Below are positions 47,756 to 57,273 of a stretch of DNA of 64,000 nt, piece by piece (positions within the stretch are counted from its first letter, which is position 1; every line of letters begins with the position of its first letter). A program made the position numbers and the translations under genes. The notes beneath the pieces are model-generated. The model ran no database searches and had not been told where the DNA came from. It saw only the letters and a program-made list of their open reading frames with translations. This DNA comes from Bradyrhizobium algeriense (lineage in GTDB: Bacteria; Pseudomonadota; Alphaproteobacteria; Rhizobiales; Xanthobacteraceae). The stretch is taken from NCBI RefSeq assembly GCF_003062295.1, contig NZ_PYCN01000004.1, positions 1 to 64,000 of the forward strand, read 5' to 3'.

Positions 47756-47763
47756 TTAAGCCA

Positions 47764-50148
47764 ATGTCTTCTGCATCGTCATCTTCTACATCGTCTACTT
47801 CCACAGTCTCCACTTCCTCGCTTCCCGTTGCCTCCCTCGGCACGCCACGCATCGGCCCGCGCCGCGAGCTCAAATTCGCGCTGGAACGTTTCTGGTCCGG
47901 CGCCTCGGACGAAAAAGCCCTGATCGAAGCCGGCGCCGGGCTTCGCGCCGCTAACTGGGCGCGACAGAAAAAGCTCGGCGTCAGCGTGATCCCGTCGAAC
48001 GATTTTTCGTTCTACGACCAGATGCTCGACACGTCAGTGATGGTCGGCGCGATCCCTGAAATCTATCGCTGGAACGGCGGCCCGGTCCCGCTCGCGACCT
48101 ATTTTGCGATGGCTCGCGGCGCGCAAGGCAAAGCGAACGAGGCGAGCTGCGGCCATACGCATCACGGGCACGATGCAGCCCACGGCATGCCCGCTCAGGA
48201 AATGACAAAATGGTTCGATACCAACTACCACTACATGGTGCCTGAACTAGCGAAGGATCAGCAATTCACCCTCGCCTCGCGCAAGCCGATCGAGGAATAC
48301 GAGGAAGCCAAGGCGCTGGGCTATCAGACCCGCCCCGTGCTGGTCGGGCCGGTTACGTTTCTCAAGCTGGCGAAAAGCAAGGATGCCGGTTTCAATCCGC
48401 TGTCGCTGCTCGACCGGTTGCTGCCGGTTTACATCGACGTGTTGCGCGAACTGGCCTGCCGGGGCGCCGAATGGGTGCAGATCGACGAGCCATGTCTGGT
48501 ACTCGACCTCGACATCATCGCGCAGCAGGCGCTGCATTACGCCTATAGTGAGATCGCCAACGCGGTGCCGCAACTCAAGATCATGCTGGCGACCTATTTC
48601 GGCGGGCTGGGCGGCAACCGCGATACCGCGCTGGCGTTGCCCGTCGCCGGCCTGCATCTCGATCTCGTGCGCGCGCCGGATCAAATCGACGGCCTCGCCG
48701 ATTTTCCGGATAACCGCGTGCTGTCGCTCGGCATCATCGACGGCCGCAACATCTGGCGCGCAGACTTGAGCCGGATCCTCGATCGGCTCGAACCCGTGAT
48801 CGCGAAACTCGGCAAGGACCGTGTGCAGATCGCCCCCTCCTGCTCGCTGCTGCATGTCCCGATCGATCTGGCGCTGGAAACGGGGCTCGATTCTGAAATC
48901 AAGAGCTGGCTGGCGTTCTCGGTGCAGAAGCTCGAGGAACTGACCACGCTCGGGACGGCACTCGCCGGTGGCCGCAGAGCGGTCGAAGCCAGCCTGAAAG
49001 CTTCGGACCAGGCCGCCGCCGCGCGCAAGGCCTCGCCGCGAATTCACGACGCGAAGGTCGCTGCGCGCATCGCGGGGATCGACGCCGCGATGCGTCGCCG
49101 CGCCAGCGTATTCACTGATCGGGTCGGCGTTCAACACGAGCGCTTCAACCTGCCGGCGTTCCCGACCACGACCATCGGCTCGTTCCCTCAGACGGCCGAA
49201 GTCAGGAAAGCCCGCGCCGCGCACGCCAGCGGTGCCCTGACGGATGAAGTCTACAAGGTCTATTTGCAGGACCAGACGGCCCGCGCGGTGCAGTGGCAGG
49301 AAACCATCGGCCTCGACGTGCTCGTGCATGGCGAGTTCGAGCGCAACGACATGGTGCAGTACTTTGGCGAGCAGCTCGCGGGCTTCGCCTTCACCACCCA
49401 CGGCTGGGTGCAGTCCTACGGATCGCGCTACGTCCGTCCGCCGGTGCTGTTCGGCGACGTCTCGCGCCCGAAGCCGATGACAGTCGAGTGGTGGCAGTAC
49501 GCCCAGTCGCTGACGAAAAAACCGATGAAGGCGATGCTGACCGGTCCTGTCACCATCCTGAACTGGTCCTTCGTTCGCGACGATATGGCGCGCAGCGAGG
49601 CCTGCCGCCAGATCGCGCTCGCGATCCGCGACGAGGTGGCCGATCTCGAAGCTGCTGGCGCCGGCATGATCCAGATCGACGAGGCGGCGTTGCGCGAAGG
49701 CTTGCCGCTGCGCAAATCCGAATGGAAGGCCTATCTCGATTGGGCCGTCGACGCCTTCCGCCTCTGTTCCTCCGGCGTGCGCGACGAGACGCAGATCCAC
49801 ACCCATATGTGCTACTCGGAGTTCAACGACATCATCAACGCGATCGGCGCGATGGACGCCGACGTGATCTCGATCGAGACCTCGCGCTCGAAGATGGAAT
49901 TGCTCGACGCGTTCAGGGACTACCGTTATCCGAACGAAATCGGCCCCGGCGTCTACGACATCCATTCGCCGCGCGTACCCGATGTCGGCGAGATGACCGC
50001 CCTGCTCAGGCTGGCGCGCAAGCGGCTCTCCGACGACCAGATCTGGATCAATCCCGACTGCGGATTGAAGACCCGCAAATGGGAAGAGGTGCGGCCCGCG
50101 CTCGTCAACATGGTGGCGGCGGCTCGCGAATTGCGGGCGTCCGCCTAG
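47764..50148 (+). CDS. metE: B12-independent methionine synthase
   Basis: A 794-residue zinc enzyme that methylates homocysteine from 5-methyltetrahydrofolate polyglutamate. The zinc ligands are His681, Cys683, Glu705 and Cys766, each exactly 40 above E. coli His641, Cys643, Glu665 and Cys726. The extra length is a 17-residue Ser/Thr-only start ([19 protein letters not shown]) plus a Cys/His-rich insertion at about 128-141 ([14 protein letters not shown]) before the conserved [13 protein letters not shown]. The start at 47764 is chosen because the frame above it is riboswitch leader. Control is by the cobalamin riboswitch upstream. Confidence 0.97.
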   Translation: MSSASSSSTSSTSTVSTSSLPVASLGTPRIGPRRELKFALERFWSGASDEKALIEAGAGLRAANWARQKKLGVSVIPSNDFSFYDQMLDTSVMVGAIPEIYRWNGGPVPLATYFAMARGAQGKANEASCGHTHHGHDAAHGMPAQEMTKWFDTNYHYMVPELAKDQQFTLASRKPIEEYEEAKALGYQTRPVLVGPVTFLKLAKSKDAGFNPLSLLDRLLPVYIDVLRELACRGAEWVQIDEPCLVLDLDIIAQQALHYAYSEIANAVPQLKIMLATYFGGLGGNRDTALALPVAGLHLDLVRAPDQIDGLADFPDNRVLSLGIIDGRNIWRADLSRILDRLEPVIAKLGKDRVQIAPSCSLLHVPIDLALETGLDSEIKSWLAFSVQKLEELTTLGTALAGGRRAVEASLKASDQAAAARKASPRIHDAKVAARIAGIDAAMRRRASVFTDRVGVQHERFNLPAFPTTTIGSFPQTAEVRKARAAHASGALTDEVYKVYLQDQTARAVQWQETIGLDVLVHGEFERNDMVQYFGEQLAGFAFTTHGWVQSYGSRYVRPPVLFGDVSRPKPMTVEWWQYAQSLTKKPMKAMLTGPVTILNWSFVRDDMARSEACRQIALAIRDEVADLEAAGAGMIQIDEAALREGLPLRKSEWKAYLDWAVDAFRLCSSGVRDETQIHTHMCYSEFNDIINAIGAMDADVISIETSRSKMELLDAFRDYRYPNEIGPGVYDIHSPRVPDVGEMTALLRLARKRLSDDQIWINPDCGLKTRKWEEVRPALVNMVAAARELRASA

Positions 50149-50201
50149 CGCAAGACGGACCCCTTCTCTAGTCTTGCCGCAGATGATCGAAGGAGACCGC
50201 C

Positions 50202-50399
50202 ATGCGCTTCTGGATTGAATGCACGAGGTTCGAGACGGGGCAACCCATCCACATCAATATCGCGCTCGTCGGCAGCATGTCACGCGACGGCGAGCGCACT
50301 GTTCTTGCCTTTGTCGGCGGCGACGGGGAGACGATCGAAGTGGTAGAGACGCCGGAGCATATCCTGGCCGTGCATCTCGGCGCCCCCGCGAAGGCATAA
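50202..50399 (+). CDS. Small protein of unknown function downstream of metE
   Basis: A 65-residue protein starting MRFWIECTRFETGQPIHINI, with beta-strand-like alternation and an acidic end (GDGETIEVVETPEHILAVHL). GAAGGAG before the ATG is a strong ribosome site, which supports a real gene. It follows metE by 53 bases on the same strand. No family is recognised; the fold looks like a small beta barrel. Confidence 0.6.
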   Translation: MRFWIECTRFETGQPIHINIALVGSMSRDGERTVLAFVGGDGETIEVVETPEHILAVHLGAPAKA

Positions 50400-50423
50400 C
50401 TCACCTGGTGGCGGCAACCACGC

Positions 50424-50450
50424 CATTGCGAGCCACCGGGGCTCGCAATG
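50424..50450. repeat. REP-like hairpin (CATTGCGAGCC type)
   Basis: CATTGCGAGCC (50424-50434), a 5-base loop, and GGCTCGCAATG (50440-50450) form a perfect 11-bp stem between the small gene's stop codon and the two-way terminator. Confidence 0.75.
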
Positions 50451-50465
50451 ACGACGGCGCAGACA

Positions 50466-50494
50466 AAAAAACGCGGCGTCACCGCCGCGTTTTC
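50466..50494. terminator. Two-way intrinsic terminator between the metE side and ftsH
   Basis: AAAAACGCGGCG, loop TCAC, CGCCGCGTTTT is a 12-bp stem with Ts after it on both strands; the minus-strand T-run is seven long. It lies between two converging genes, 21 bases from the ftsH stop, and should end both transcripts. Confidence 0.9.
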
Positions 50495-50514
50495 TATTCA
50501 GGTGCAATCCGCTC

Positions 50515-52437
50515 TTACGCCTGCGGCTGCGGCTCCAGACCCGGGTCCGGATCGGGACGCGGGCGCGGCTTGCCGGCGGGGGGCACGGCAGATGCCCGCG
50601 GCGTGCTCGGCTCCAGCACCGACTCGCGGTTCGGCTTCTTGCCGTTGAGCAGGTCGATGATCTCGTCGCCGGAAAGCGTCTCGAACTCGAGCAGGCCCTT
50701 TGCCAGGGTTTCGAGGTCTTGGCGCTTCTCGGTGAGGATACGCGTGGCTTCGTTGTAGCCCTCTTCGACAAAACGCCGGATCTCGGTGTCAATCTTCTGA
50801 ACCGTGGCTTCCGATGCATTCTGGGTGCGGGATACCGACATGCCGAGGAACACCTCGTCCTGGTTTTCGCCGTAGGACACGGTGCCAAGGGCTTCGGACA
50901 GACCCCAGCGCGTTACCATCATGCGCGCCAGTCGCGTTGCCTGCTCGATATCTGAAGAGGCGCCGGACGTAACCTTCTCCTTGCCGAAGACCAATTCTTC
51001 CGCGACACGGCCGCCCATCATGATCGCCAGCCGTGACGTCATCTGCTCGAGCGACATCGACAGCTTGTCGCGCTCGGGCAGCTGCATCACCATGCCGAGT
51101 GCACGGCCGCGCGGAATGATGGTCGCCTTGTGGATCGGGTCGGTTGCGACGACGTTGAGGCCGACGATGGCGTGGCCGCCCTCGTGATAGGCCGTCAGCA
51201 GTTTCTCTTCCTCGGTCATGACGAGCGATTTGCGCTCGGCGCCCATCATCACCTTGTCCTTGGCTTCCTCGAACTCGGCCTGCGTCACCATCCGCTTGTT
51301 GCGGCGGGCGGCGGTCAGCGCCGCCTCGTTGACGAGGTTCATCAGGTCGGCGCCGGAGAAGCCCGGGGTGCCGCGCGCGATGGTCTTGAGGTTGATATCC
51401 GGCGCCAGCGGCACCTTGCGAACGTGAACCTTGAGGATCTGCTCGCGGCCGACGACATCCGGGTTCGGCACCACGACCTGACGGTCGAAGCGGCCGGGAC
51501 GCAGCAGCGCGGGATCCAACACGTCGGGCCGGTTGGTGGCCGCGATCAGGATCACGCCTTCATTGGCCTCGAAGCCGTCCATCTCGACCAGCAACTGATT
51601 CAGCGTCTGCTCGCGCTCGTCATTGCCGCCGCCCAGACCTGCGCCGCGATGACGGCCGACCGCATCGATTTCGTCGATGAAGATGATGCAGGGCGCGTTC
51701 TTCTTGGCCTGCTCGAACATGTCACGGACACGGGAAGCGCCGACGCCGACAAACATTTCGACGAAGTCCGAACCCGATATCGTGAAGAACGGCACGTTGG
51801 CTTCGCCCGCGACCGCGCGCGCAATCAGCGTCTTGCCGGTGCCGGGAGGGCCGACCAAGAGCACGCCGCGCGGAATACGTCCGCCGAGGCGCTGGAATTT
51901 TCCGGGATCGCGCAGGAATTCGACGATCTCCTGCAGGTCCTGCTTGGCTTCGTCGACGCCAGCGACGTCCTCGAAGGTGACGCGGCCATGGGCCTCTGTC
52001 AGCATCTTGGCGCGCGACTTGCCAAAACCCATCGCCTTGCCGGCGCCGCCCTGCATCTGCCGCGACAGGAAGATCCACACGCCGATCAGCGCGATGAAGG
52101 GCAGCCAGGAGACGAGCAGCGACACGAACCACGGCACGTTGTCGCCGGGAGGCTTCGCAGTGATCGAGACCTTGCCGTCATACAGGCGCTTGACCAGCGT
52201 CGGATCGCTCGGCGCATAGGTCTGGAACGAGGAGCCGTTGGTAAAGGTGCCGTGGATTTCCGGCCCCTGGATCACGACGTCGCGAACGCGGTTCTGGTCG
52301 ACCTCGCTCAACAGCTGCGAAAACGAGATGTCCTGCGAGGATGTACGCTGACCCGGATTCTGGAAAAGCGTGAACAATGCCAACAGCAGCAAAACAATGA
52401 TGACCCAGAGGGCGAAGTTGCGCAGATTGGCGTTCAT
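50515..52437 (-). CDS. ftsH: ATP-dependent zinc metalloprotease FtsH
   Basis: A 640-residue inner-membrane AAA+ protease. Two transmembrane helices (about 7-25 and 102-124) flank a periplasmic domain. GPPGTGKT (196-203), Walker [11 protein letters not shown] (about 253-262) and the zinc motif HEGGH (418-422) are intact. It degrades unassembled membrane proteins and regulators such as LpxC and sigma-32. The C-terminus is Pro/Arg-rich. I start at the ATG at 52437 after GAAGGA; the longer frame to 52533 is leader. tilS is upstream on the same strand. Confidence 0.97.
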   Translation of the reverse strand: MNANLRNFALWVIIVLLLLALFTLFQNPGQRTSSQDISFSQLLSEVDQNRVRDVVIQGPEIHGTFTNGSSFQTYAPSDPTLVKRLYDGKVSITAKPPGDNVPWFVSLLVSWLPFIALIGVWIFLSRQMQGGAGKAMGFGKSRAKMLTEAHGRVTFEDVAGVDEAKQDLQEIVEFLRDPGKFQRLGGRIPRGVLLVGPPGTGKTLIARAVAGEANVPFFTISGSDFVEMFVGVGASRVRDMFEQAKKNAPCIIFIDEIDAVGRHRGAGLGGGNDEREQTLNQLLVEMDGFEANEGVILIAATNRPDVLDPALLRPGRFDRQVVVPNPDVVGREQILKVHVRKVPLAPDINLKTIARGTPGFSGADLMNLVNEAALTAARRNKRMVTQAEFEEAKDKVMMGAERKSLVMTEEEKLLTAYHEGGHAIVGLNVVATDPIHKATIIPRGRALGMVMQLPERDKLSMSLEQMTSRLAIMMGGRVAEELVFGKEKVTSGASSDIEQATRLARMMVTRWGLSEALGTVSYGENQDEVFLGMSVSRTQNASEATVQKIDTEIRRFVEEGYNEATRILTEKRQDLETLAKGLLEFETLSGDEIIDLLNGKKPNRESVLEPSTPRASAVPPAGKPRPRPDPDPGLEPQPQA

Positions 52438-52539
52438 TGATCTTCCTTCGTGGTCGCGCGGATCGCGGCCCAATGTCCTTGGCAGTAACCCTAGAGTATT
52501 CCTTGGGTAGTGAGGCGAGAATCCCCGGTCCACTACACC

Positions 52540-52568
52540 AATCTAGGTGGCGCCCGGGTCAATGCCAA
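52540..52568 (-). promoter_or_regulatory. Candidate sigma-70 promoter of ftsH
   Basis: On the minus strand TTGGCA (52563-52568) and TAGATT (52540-52545) are 17 bases apart, about 100 bases before the ftsH start. Further upstream, TTAA-N6-TTAA (about 52588-52601) resembles a CtrA box but with six bases instead of seven. No clear sigma-32 promoter was seen. Confidence 0.45.
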
Positions 52569-52702
52569 GGGAACCATACGGGACTATTTAACGCATCTTA
52601 ACGCGATACCCGGTCAAAAAATGACGCAAAATCCGAGGTTTTTACGGGGTGGTTAAGGCTCTTCGTCCCGATATCACAGATATCTGGATATGGGGATGTT
52701 TC

Positions 52703-53737
52703 TTACGCGCGGCTACCCCTCCGCAGCGGCGCTGGATCGACATGAATTCGCCCCTTCGTCAGGCTGATCGCCGCCCCGGCCAGCGTCTGTTTCAGCCTTG
52801 TCTGCCTCGCGCCATTCGCAATGGCCCGATCCAGCACCGCCAGCAGCGCTTCCACCTTGCCGAGTTCCGCAGGCCCTTCGTGGCCGGCCCGGTCAATCGC
52901 GCGCTTGAGCAGCCGAAGCCGGATTTCCTCGGGCAGGCCGGCAAACGCCCCGGCATCGAATCCGAAGCGCGAGGCATCATCGCGATCTCTCAAGGCGAGA
53001 TAGCGCTCAGCGCCGTCGGCCAGCACCTCGATCGCGGCATTCGCCCGCGCCAGCCTTGTTGCCAGCCGCGCCAAATTTCGGCTGTCGCCGCCCTCCTCGA
53101 TCAAGGCCGGCATCAACGCGCGCAGCCGCGGCCGCGTGAAGCTCATGTCGCGATTGGTGGGATCGTCGGCAAAGGCGATCTTCGCCTTGCCCAGCGTCGC
53201 GACGAGTTGGGATTTCGGAACGTCCAGCAACGGCCGCGCCAGCCATAAGCCCTCGCGCTCGGTCTCGCGCGCCATTGCGGCGAGACCGGCGATGCCGCTG
53301 CCGCGCAACATCCGCATCAACAGCGTCTCGGCCTGGTCGTCGCGGGTATGCGCGGTCAGGATGTGCGTGGCGCCGCTCGCCCGCGCGGCTTTCGCCAGCA
53401 GGCGATAGCGCGCGGCGCGGGCCGCGGCCGGCAAGCCGGTCTTAGGTTTGGCCCCGGTCCAGCGCAGCGTGCGATGGGGCACATCGAGGGTATGTGCGAG
53501 ACGCTTGACCTCGCGCGCCTCGCGCGCAGCTTCAGCCCGCAAGCCATGGTCGACGGTAACCGCGATCAGTCGCGGCCCGCGCGAAAGCGCACGGCGCCAG
53601 CGGGCGGCAAGCCACATCAGGGCAAGCGAATCAGGACCGCCGGATACCGCCAGCACGAGTGCCGGCGCGGCCTTCCAGTGTGCGAACAGATCTTTCGCTT
53701 GCTGTACCGAGATCGGCGCGTGGTCGTCGTCAGGCAT
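52703..53737 (-). CDS. tilS: tRNA(Ile)-lysidine synthase
   Basis: A 344-residue N-type PP-loop ATPase that adds lysine to C34 of the tRNA-Ile2 anticodon, so that it reads AUA. The P-loop SGGPDS is at 32-37; LIAVTVDHGLR, HILTAHTRDDQAET and RMLRGSGIAGLAAM are the family landmarks. It is shorter than E. coli TilS, as in many alphaproteobacteria, since the C-terminal domains are reduced. It lies between cpoB and ftsH, the usual alphaproteobacterial order. Confidence 0.95.
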   Translation of the reverse strand: MPDDDHAPISVQQAKDLFAHWKAAPALVLAVSGGPDSLALMWLAARWRRALSRGPRLIAVTVDHGLRAEAAREAREVKRLAHTLDVPHRTLRWTGAKPKTGLPAAARAARYRLLAKAARASGATHILTAHTRDDQAETLLMRMLRGSGIAGLAAMARETEREGLWLARPLLDVPKSQLVATLGKAKIAFADDPTNRDMSFTRPRLRALMPALIEEGGDSRNLARLATRLARANAAIEVLADGAERYLALRDRDDASRFGFDAGAFAGLPEEIRLRLLKRAIDRAGHEGPAELGKVEALLAVLDRAIANGARQTRLKQTLAGAAISLTKGRIHVDPAPLRRGSRA

Positions 53738-53787
53738 GGCATCGCCAGTCTATTCGAGGCCGATGGCGGCCTCGACCGGCTTCCGCT

Positions 53788-54936
53788 TTAGCACTTAACC
53801 CGCTTCTGCTCACGGTCCACGGCGGCCTTCACGCCAGCAGATGCGCGCGGATATTTCCGCGTCACCTCGCCGAGCGCGGCGCAGGCGGCTTCCTTTTCCT
53901 TCAGCGCCGCCAGCGACTGACCGAGCCGCAGCAGGGCGTCGGGCGCCTTGCCCGACTTGTCGAACTTGGTGGTCACGCCGAGGAACGCTTCGGCGGCGTC
54001 GCGATATTGCTGGCGCTGGAAGTAGCTTTCGCCGAGCCAGTATTGCGAATCCGCGATCAGCGGATCGCTTGGATATTTCTGCGCAAAGTTCTTCATCGTC
54101 GCTTCGGCCAGCGCATAGTCCTTGCGCTGCATGTAACCGATGCCGAGATCGAATTCGTCCTTTGACGTGGCCGAGGGCGGCAGCGTGGTCAGCGCGGCGC
54201 TGGCGCCCGGCCCGGGGCCGCGCGGCGGCGGCGCGGCTGCAGCCGGCGGCGGCAAGGCGCCACCGGGATCACGCGGACCGCCGAGATTGAGCGGCTCGCC
54301 GGGCCCGCGTCCGCCGGGGACGCCGACCGCCGCTTCGCTCGACATTGGCATCTGGCCACCGCCGAGCGCGCGCGGCGCGCCGGGGGCGTTGGGATTCTGG
54401 CTGGGGTCGAAAGCATCGCCGCGACGGCGGCCACCGACCTGCGGAGCTGCCGGGTCCTGTGCGATCGGCGCGGGAGAGGCGACCTGCGGCTGCTGGTCGT
54501 AGCCGGGTTGGGTCTGCGGATAGCCCTGCTGCTGGCGAGCCCCCTGCTGCGGATAGCCTTGTTGCGGATAGCCCTGCTGCCCCTGCGGCGGACCGAGCTG
54601 AACCGGAGACGGCGCCGCGGCCACGTTGGGCTGCGCACCCGGGGGCTGGCCGCCTGGCGCCGGCGGCGCGGCGCCGAGCTGGCGCAGCCGATCCTCAAGC
54701 TGCCGGTTGCGGTATTGCAACTCCTCATTCTGGCCGGTCAGTTGCCGGAGCTGATTTTCCAGCCGCTGGATCCGCATTTCCAGGTCGGCGTCGTCAGACT
54801 GCGCCTGGACCTGCGGGGAGCCTTGCGGAGAGCGCTCCCACGGGAACGTGATCTGTGCGGACGCGGTCTGCACAGACAAAGCCAGCATCGCGGCAATCGC
54901 CGCGGCACCGGCAGCATTGAGGAATCTGGATGACAT
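53788..54936 (-). CDS. cpoB: Tol-Pal accessory protein CpoB (YbgF)
   Basis: A 382-residue periplasmic protein. A signal peptide (about 6-27, with AxA) is followed by a coiled coil (about 50-90, DLEMRIQRLENQLRQL and RNRQLEDRLRQL), a long Gln/Gly/Pro-rich linker with GYPQQ repeats (about 115-250) and C-terminal TPR repeats (about 260-380, FDLGIGYMQRKDYALAEATM). CpoB links the Tol machine to septal peptidoglycan synthesis. The linker is much longer than in E. coli. The gene follows pal, with a decayed hydrolase between. Confidence 0.93.
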   Translation of the reverse strand: MSSRFLNAAGAAAIAAMLALSVQTASAQITFPWERSPQGSPQVQAQSDDADLEMRIQRLENQLRQLTGQNEELQYRNRQLEDRLRQLGAAPPAPGGQPPGAQPNVAAAPSPVQLGPPQGQQGYPQQGYPQQGARQQQGYPQTQPGYDQQPQVASPAPIAQDPAAPQVGGRRRGDAFDPSQNPNAPGAPRALGGGQMPMSSEAAVGVPGGRGPGEPLNLGGPRDPGGALPPPAAAAPPPRGPGPGASAALTTLPPSATSKDEFDLGIGYMQRKDYALAEATMKNFAQKYPSDPLIADSQYWLGESYFQRQQYRDAAEAFLGVTTKFDKSGKAPDALLRLGQSLAALKEKEAACAALGEVTRKYPRASAGVKAAVDREQKRVKC

Positions 54937-55034
54937 TTTGCCCTGACGACGAAATCGCGTGTCAAACGAAAGCAGAACACTATTGAGATAGGGAGTGCGC
55001 CAGAATTGTGACTGGCGTTTCCGATTCGGTTCGC

Positions 55035-55515
55035 GGAACTCCGGTATGGTTTAGTCTCCGCTTCAAGACAAGCCGCCCGGTCCGGCGGAGCGTTCACAAA
55101 TCGATGGAGATCCGCTCATGCACGGCGGCCCCGGCTCCGACCATTCTATCTACCGGCCGGCCTATTCCGCCTTGGCCGACATTGCCCAGATCGTCTATCT
55201 CGACGCGCGATCCCGGACATGGCGTGCCGCGCCGTCAACCGGCCGGAGGTGTTGCAATGGTTTACCAGGCCCGGCGGCGAGAGCCACAGCTTCAACTTCT
55301 TCGCCGACCTGGATCGCATCCAATGTCCGACGCTGGTGCTCGGCGGCGAAGATGACCCCATTCACCCGATCGAGAGCCAGGCCGACATCGCAGCCGCGCT
55401 GCCGCCGCATCTGGTGCGGTTCGAACGGTTTGTCGACTGCCGGCACGCCTGCATACAAGACGCGCCCGAGCCCACACTGGCCGCGATCCGCCGCTTCATC
55501 ATGAGCCCAAAATAA
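55035..55515 (+). pseudogene. Decayed alpha/beta hydrolase (proline iminopeptidase-like)
   Basis: One frame gives the start of a hydrolase fold (MHGGPGSDHSIYRPAY at 55118, then IVYLDARS); another frame, from 55219 to 55515, gives its end (FFADLDRIQCPTLVLGGEDD, with Asp, and CRHACIQDAPEPTLAAIRRF, with His). The middle, about 120-150 residues including the catalytic serine elbow, is missing and the two parts are out of frame. A deletion plus frameshift destroyed it. It lies on the opposite strand within the tol-pal cluster, between cpoB and pal. Confidence 0.8.
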
Positions 55516-55537
55516 AACCGGCGCCCGAAGGCGCCGG
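55511..55537 (-). terminator. Intrinsic terminator of pal
   Basis: On the minus strand CCGGCGCC, loop TTCG, GGCGCCGG (55518-55537) is followed by TTTTATT (55511-55517). It sits 24 bases after the pal stop and uncouples pal from cpoB. It also overlaps the end of the hydrolase remnant. Confidence 0.88.
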
Positions 55538-55561
55538 CTGTTGAACTCTGCCAGGCTAACC

Positions 55562-56053
55562 TCAGGCGCCGGCGTTCAGTACCGTGACAGCGCGGCGGTT
55601 CTGCGACCAGCAGGAGATGTCGTTACAGACCGCCACCGGACGCTCCTTGCCGTAGGAGATGGTGCGCATGCGGTTCGGATCGATGCCGCGCGAGGAAAGA
55701 TAGCTGCGCACCGACTGGGCGCGGCGTGCACCGAGCGCGATGTTGTATTCGCGGGTGCCGCGCTCGTCCGCATGGCCTTCGATGGTGAAGGAATAGCGGT
55801 TGTAGGTCTGCAGCCACTGCGCCTGCTTCTCCAGCGTGGCGATCGCCTGCGGGCTCAGTTCGGTCTGGTCGCTCTCGAAGAACACGCGGTCGCCAACATT
55901 GACCACGAAATCCTGCTGGCTCCCCGGGGTTGCCGCGCTCGCCATCGCGCCATCGGCGCCGACGTTGTTCTTGGCGCAGGCGCCCATCGACAGCGCCACC
56001 GCGACCACAGCCGCCAGCTTCCATCCCTGGAGGATGCGCATCTGATATTTCAT
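55562..56053 (-). CDS. pal: Peptidoglycan-associated lipoprotein Pal
   Basis: A 163-residue outer-membrane lipoprotein. The signal ends in the lipobox LSMGAC (Cys about 25), and an OmpA-like domain (about 50-160) binds peptidoglycan: VFFESDQTELSPQAIATLEK, TIEGHADERGTREYNIALGA and RMRTISYGKERPVAV. It anchors the outer membrane during division through TolB. I start at the ATG at 56053 with GGAGG before it. Unlike the usual tolB-pal arrangement, two unrelated genes lie between it and tolB. Confidence 0.97.
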   Translation of the reverse strand: MKYQMRILQGWKLAAVVAVALSMGACAKNNVGADGAMASAATPGSQQDFVVNVGDRVFFESDQTELSPQAIATLEKQAQWLQTYNRYSFTIEGHADERGTREYNIALGARRAQSVRSYLSSRGIDPNRMRTISYGKERPVAVCNDISCWSQNRRAVTVLNAGA

Positions 56054-56393
56054 TCCGGAGCCTCCACGCTCACGTTTTTCGACTGTTATCCGGTCTACAG
56101 GTCGATGGTTAAGCGAACGTTCCGTCAACCTTGATGGAACCTTGCCAGACCCGATCAAATGCCGACAAACCGTGAAAAGCGACCGCGATAGTTAATGGTT
56201 TGTAAATGTGGCGTGACGGTGAAGGCAAGTGCGCACCGGGCCGAAATCACTAGATTTAGGCGCTTTGTCATGAACATCGGGGCGAAATGCGCCGGCCCCG
56301 TTGGTGAGGAGCCTTGATGACGAGCCTTGATGACGAGCGGGTCCAGATGACGAGCGGGCCCGGGCGGCTGATTCTACCCGCCTCCCACCCGGT
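56054..56393. other. Region upstream of pal with short direct repeats
   Basis: This 340-base stretch should hold the pal promoter. At about 56310-56360 the words GCCTTGATGACGAGC and GATGACGAGCGGG repeat in tandem. A plus-strand frame at 56314-56520 uses these repeats but overlaps the acyltransferase gene, and I regard it as non-coding. No clear promoter was found. Confidence 0.35.
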
Positions 56394-57134
56394 TCAGGAA
56401 CTCGGGACGATCGAGGCAGGCTCGAAGGAGGTAACCACCGCATCGAATGACGAGGGCCGCCCGCCGCCGCGGTCGAAGAGTGTTCGCCGTTCGAAAGCGC
56501 TCGAACGCAGAAACGGATAGCGGGCCAGAACCCTGTCACGCACCGTCGGCAAATGCGCAGCCATCAGCCCGACAGGCTTGACGAGGCCCGGATACGATCG
56601 CGGCTCGCACCAGGTTTCATGCAGGAACACGCGCCGGTAGAACGCCTGATGCTCGGGACGTACGATCGCCAATCCATAGTCGGCATTGAAATAGACGCCG
56701 GCCATGGAGCCCAACCTGACAGTTACGTAGGGAAGCTCAGGAAAATTTCGCGCCTTTTCGGGGTCGGCAACGAAGCGCGTTGAATCGATAATGACCCTCC
56801 CCTTGTCAAGCTCGGGGTGGAGGACCTCGCCAAACAGCTCGACTGAAGGCGACATCCGCCATTCGGACGTCAGCACGCTCACGCGAATTGAGCTGTAGAG
56901 CTCACCGTGAAAATAGACGCCGAAGGTCCAGGCGTTGGGAGCGTCTTCATATTGATCGATCACGCGCCCGTCAGTCGAAGGCTGGATAGCCCCCTCGCGA
57001 AGGTAGGCCCGGTAGCGGAGCCTGTAGATCTCGTCCTTTTCTTCGGGAGTCTGCGCCAATCGATAGTCGACTTGATCCAGCGGATCGGGACTCCGTCCCA
57101 AGGCCATGGGGCGTGCTTCGGCCGGGGACCTCAT
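56394..57134 (-). CDS. FeeM-like N-acyltransferase (GNAT / autoinducer-synthase fold)
   Basis: A 246-residue protein with the N-acyl amino acid synthase (FeeM) pattern, akin to LuxI-type synthases: YRLRYRAYLREGAI near the N-terminus, a central SSIRVSVLT strand, DSTRFVADPEKARN and a late segment with HETWCEPRSYPGL. FeeM enzymes take acyl chains from acyl carrier protein to amino acids such as tyrosine, and LuxI relatives make acyl-homoserine lactones. No LuxR gene is near, so the FeeM reading is favoured. A full CtrA box lies 48 bases upstream. It sits inside the tol-pal cluster. Confidence 0.75.
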   Translation of the reverse strand: MRSPAEARPMALGRSPDPLDQVDYRLAQTPEEKDEIYRLRYRAYLREGAIQPSTDGRVIDQYEDAPNAWTFGVYFHGELYSSIRVSVLTSEWRMSPSVELFGEVLHPELDKGRVIIDSTRFVADPEKARNFPELPYVTVRLGSMAGVYFNADYGLAIVRPEHQAFYRRVFLHETWCEPRSYPGLVKPVGLMAAHLPTVRDRVLARYPFLRSSAFERRTLFDRGGGRPSSFDAVVTSFEPASIVPSS

Positions 57135-57181
57135 ACTGTACTCCTAACGCTTCCAAGCAACTTCTGCGAGCGGGGAAAGGA

Positions 57182-57196
57182 TTAACAGCTTGTTAA
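57182..57196 (-). promoter_or_regulatory. Candidate CtrA box, TTAA-N7-TTAA
   Basis: TTAA at 57182-57185 and TTAA at 57193-57196 are exactly seven bases apart (CAGCTTG), followed by C as in the full consensus. It lies 48 bases before the FeeM-like gene's ATG, which fits direct control of that gene. Binding is inferred. Confidence 0.55.
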
Positions 57197-57273
57197 CAAG
57201 ATTGCAAAGCTTTCAGGAAGTTAAGGTTACTCCGAGGGGGCAAATTCCCCCGTATTTTCACGGGGATGGGGGA

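Noticed and set aside
47674..47763. N-terminal extension of MetE by 30 residues
   Set aside because: It lies in the riboswitch leader and has no ribosome site or MetE-like sequence.
52588..52601. TTAA-N6-TTAA upstream of ftsH as a CtrA box
   Set aside because: The spacing is six, not seven, and a sigma-70 promoter nearer the gene explains expression.
56314..56520. A 68-residue plus-strand gene with a GAGGAG ribosome site
   Set aside because: It overlaps the 3' end of the FeeM-like gene antisense, its start is made of direct repeats, and the protein looks random.
56394..57134. A LuxI acyl-homoserine lactone synthase
   Set aside because: The fold is related, but no LuxR lies near and the sequence fits FeeM-type acyltransferases better; quorum sensing is not claimed.
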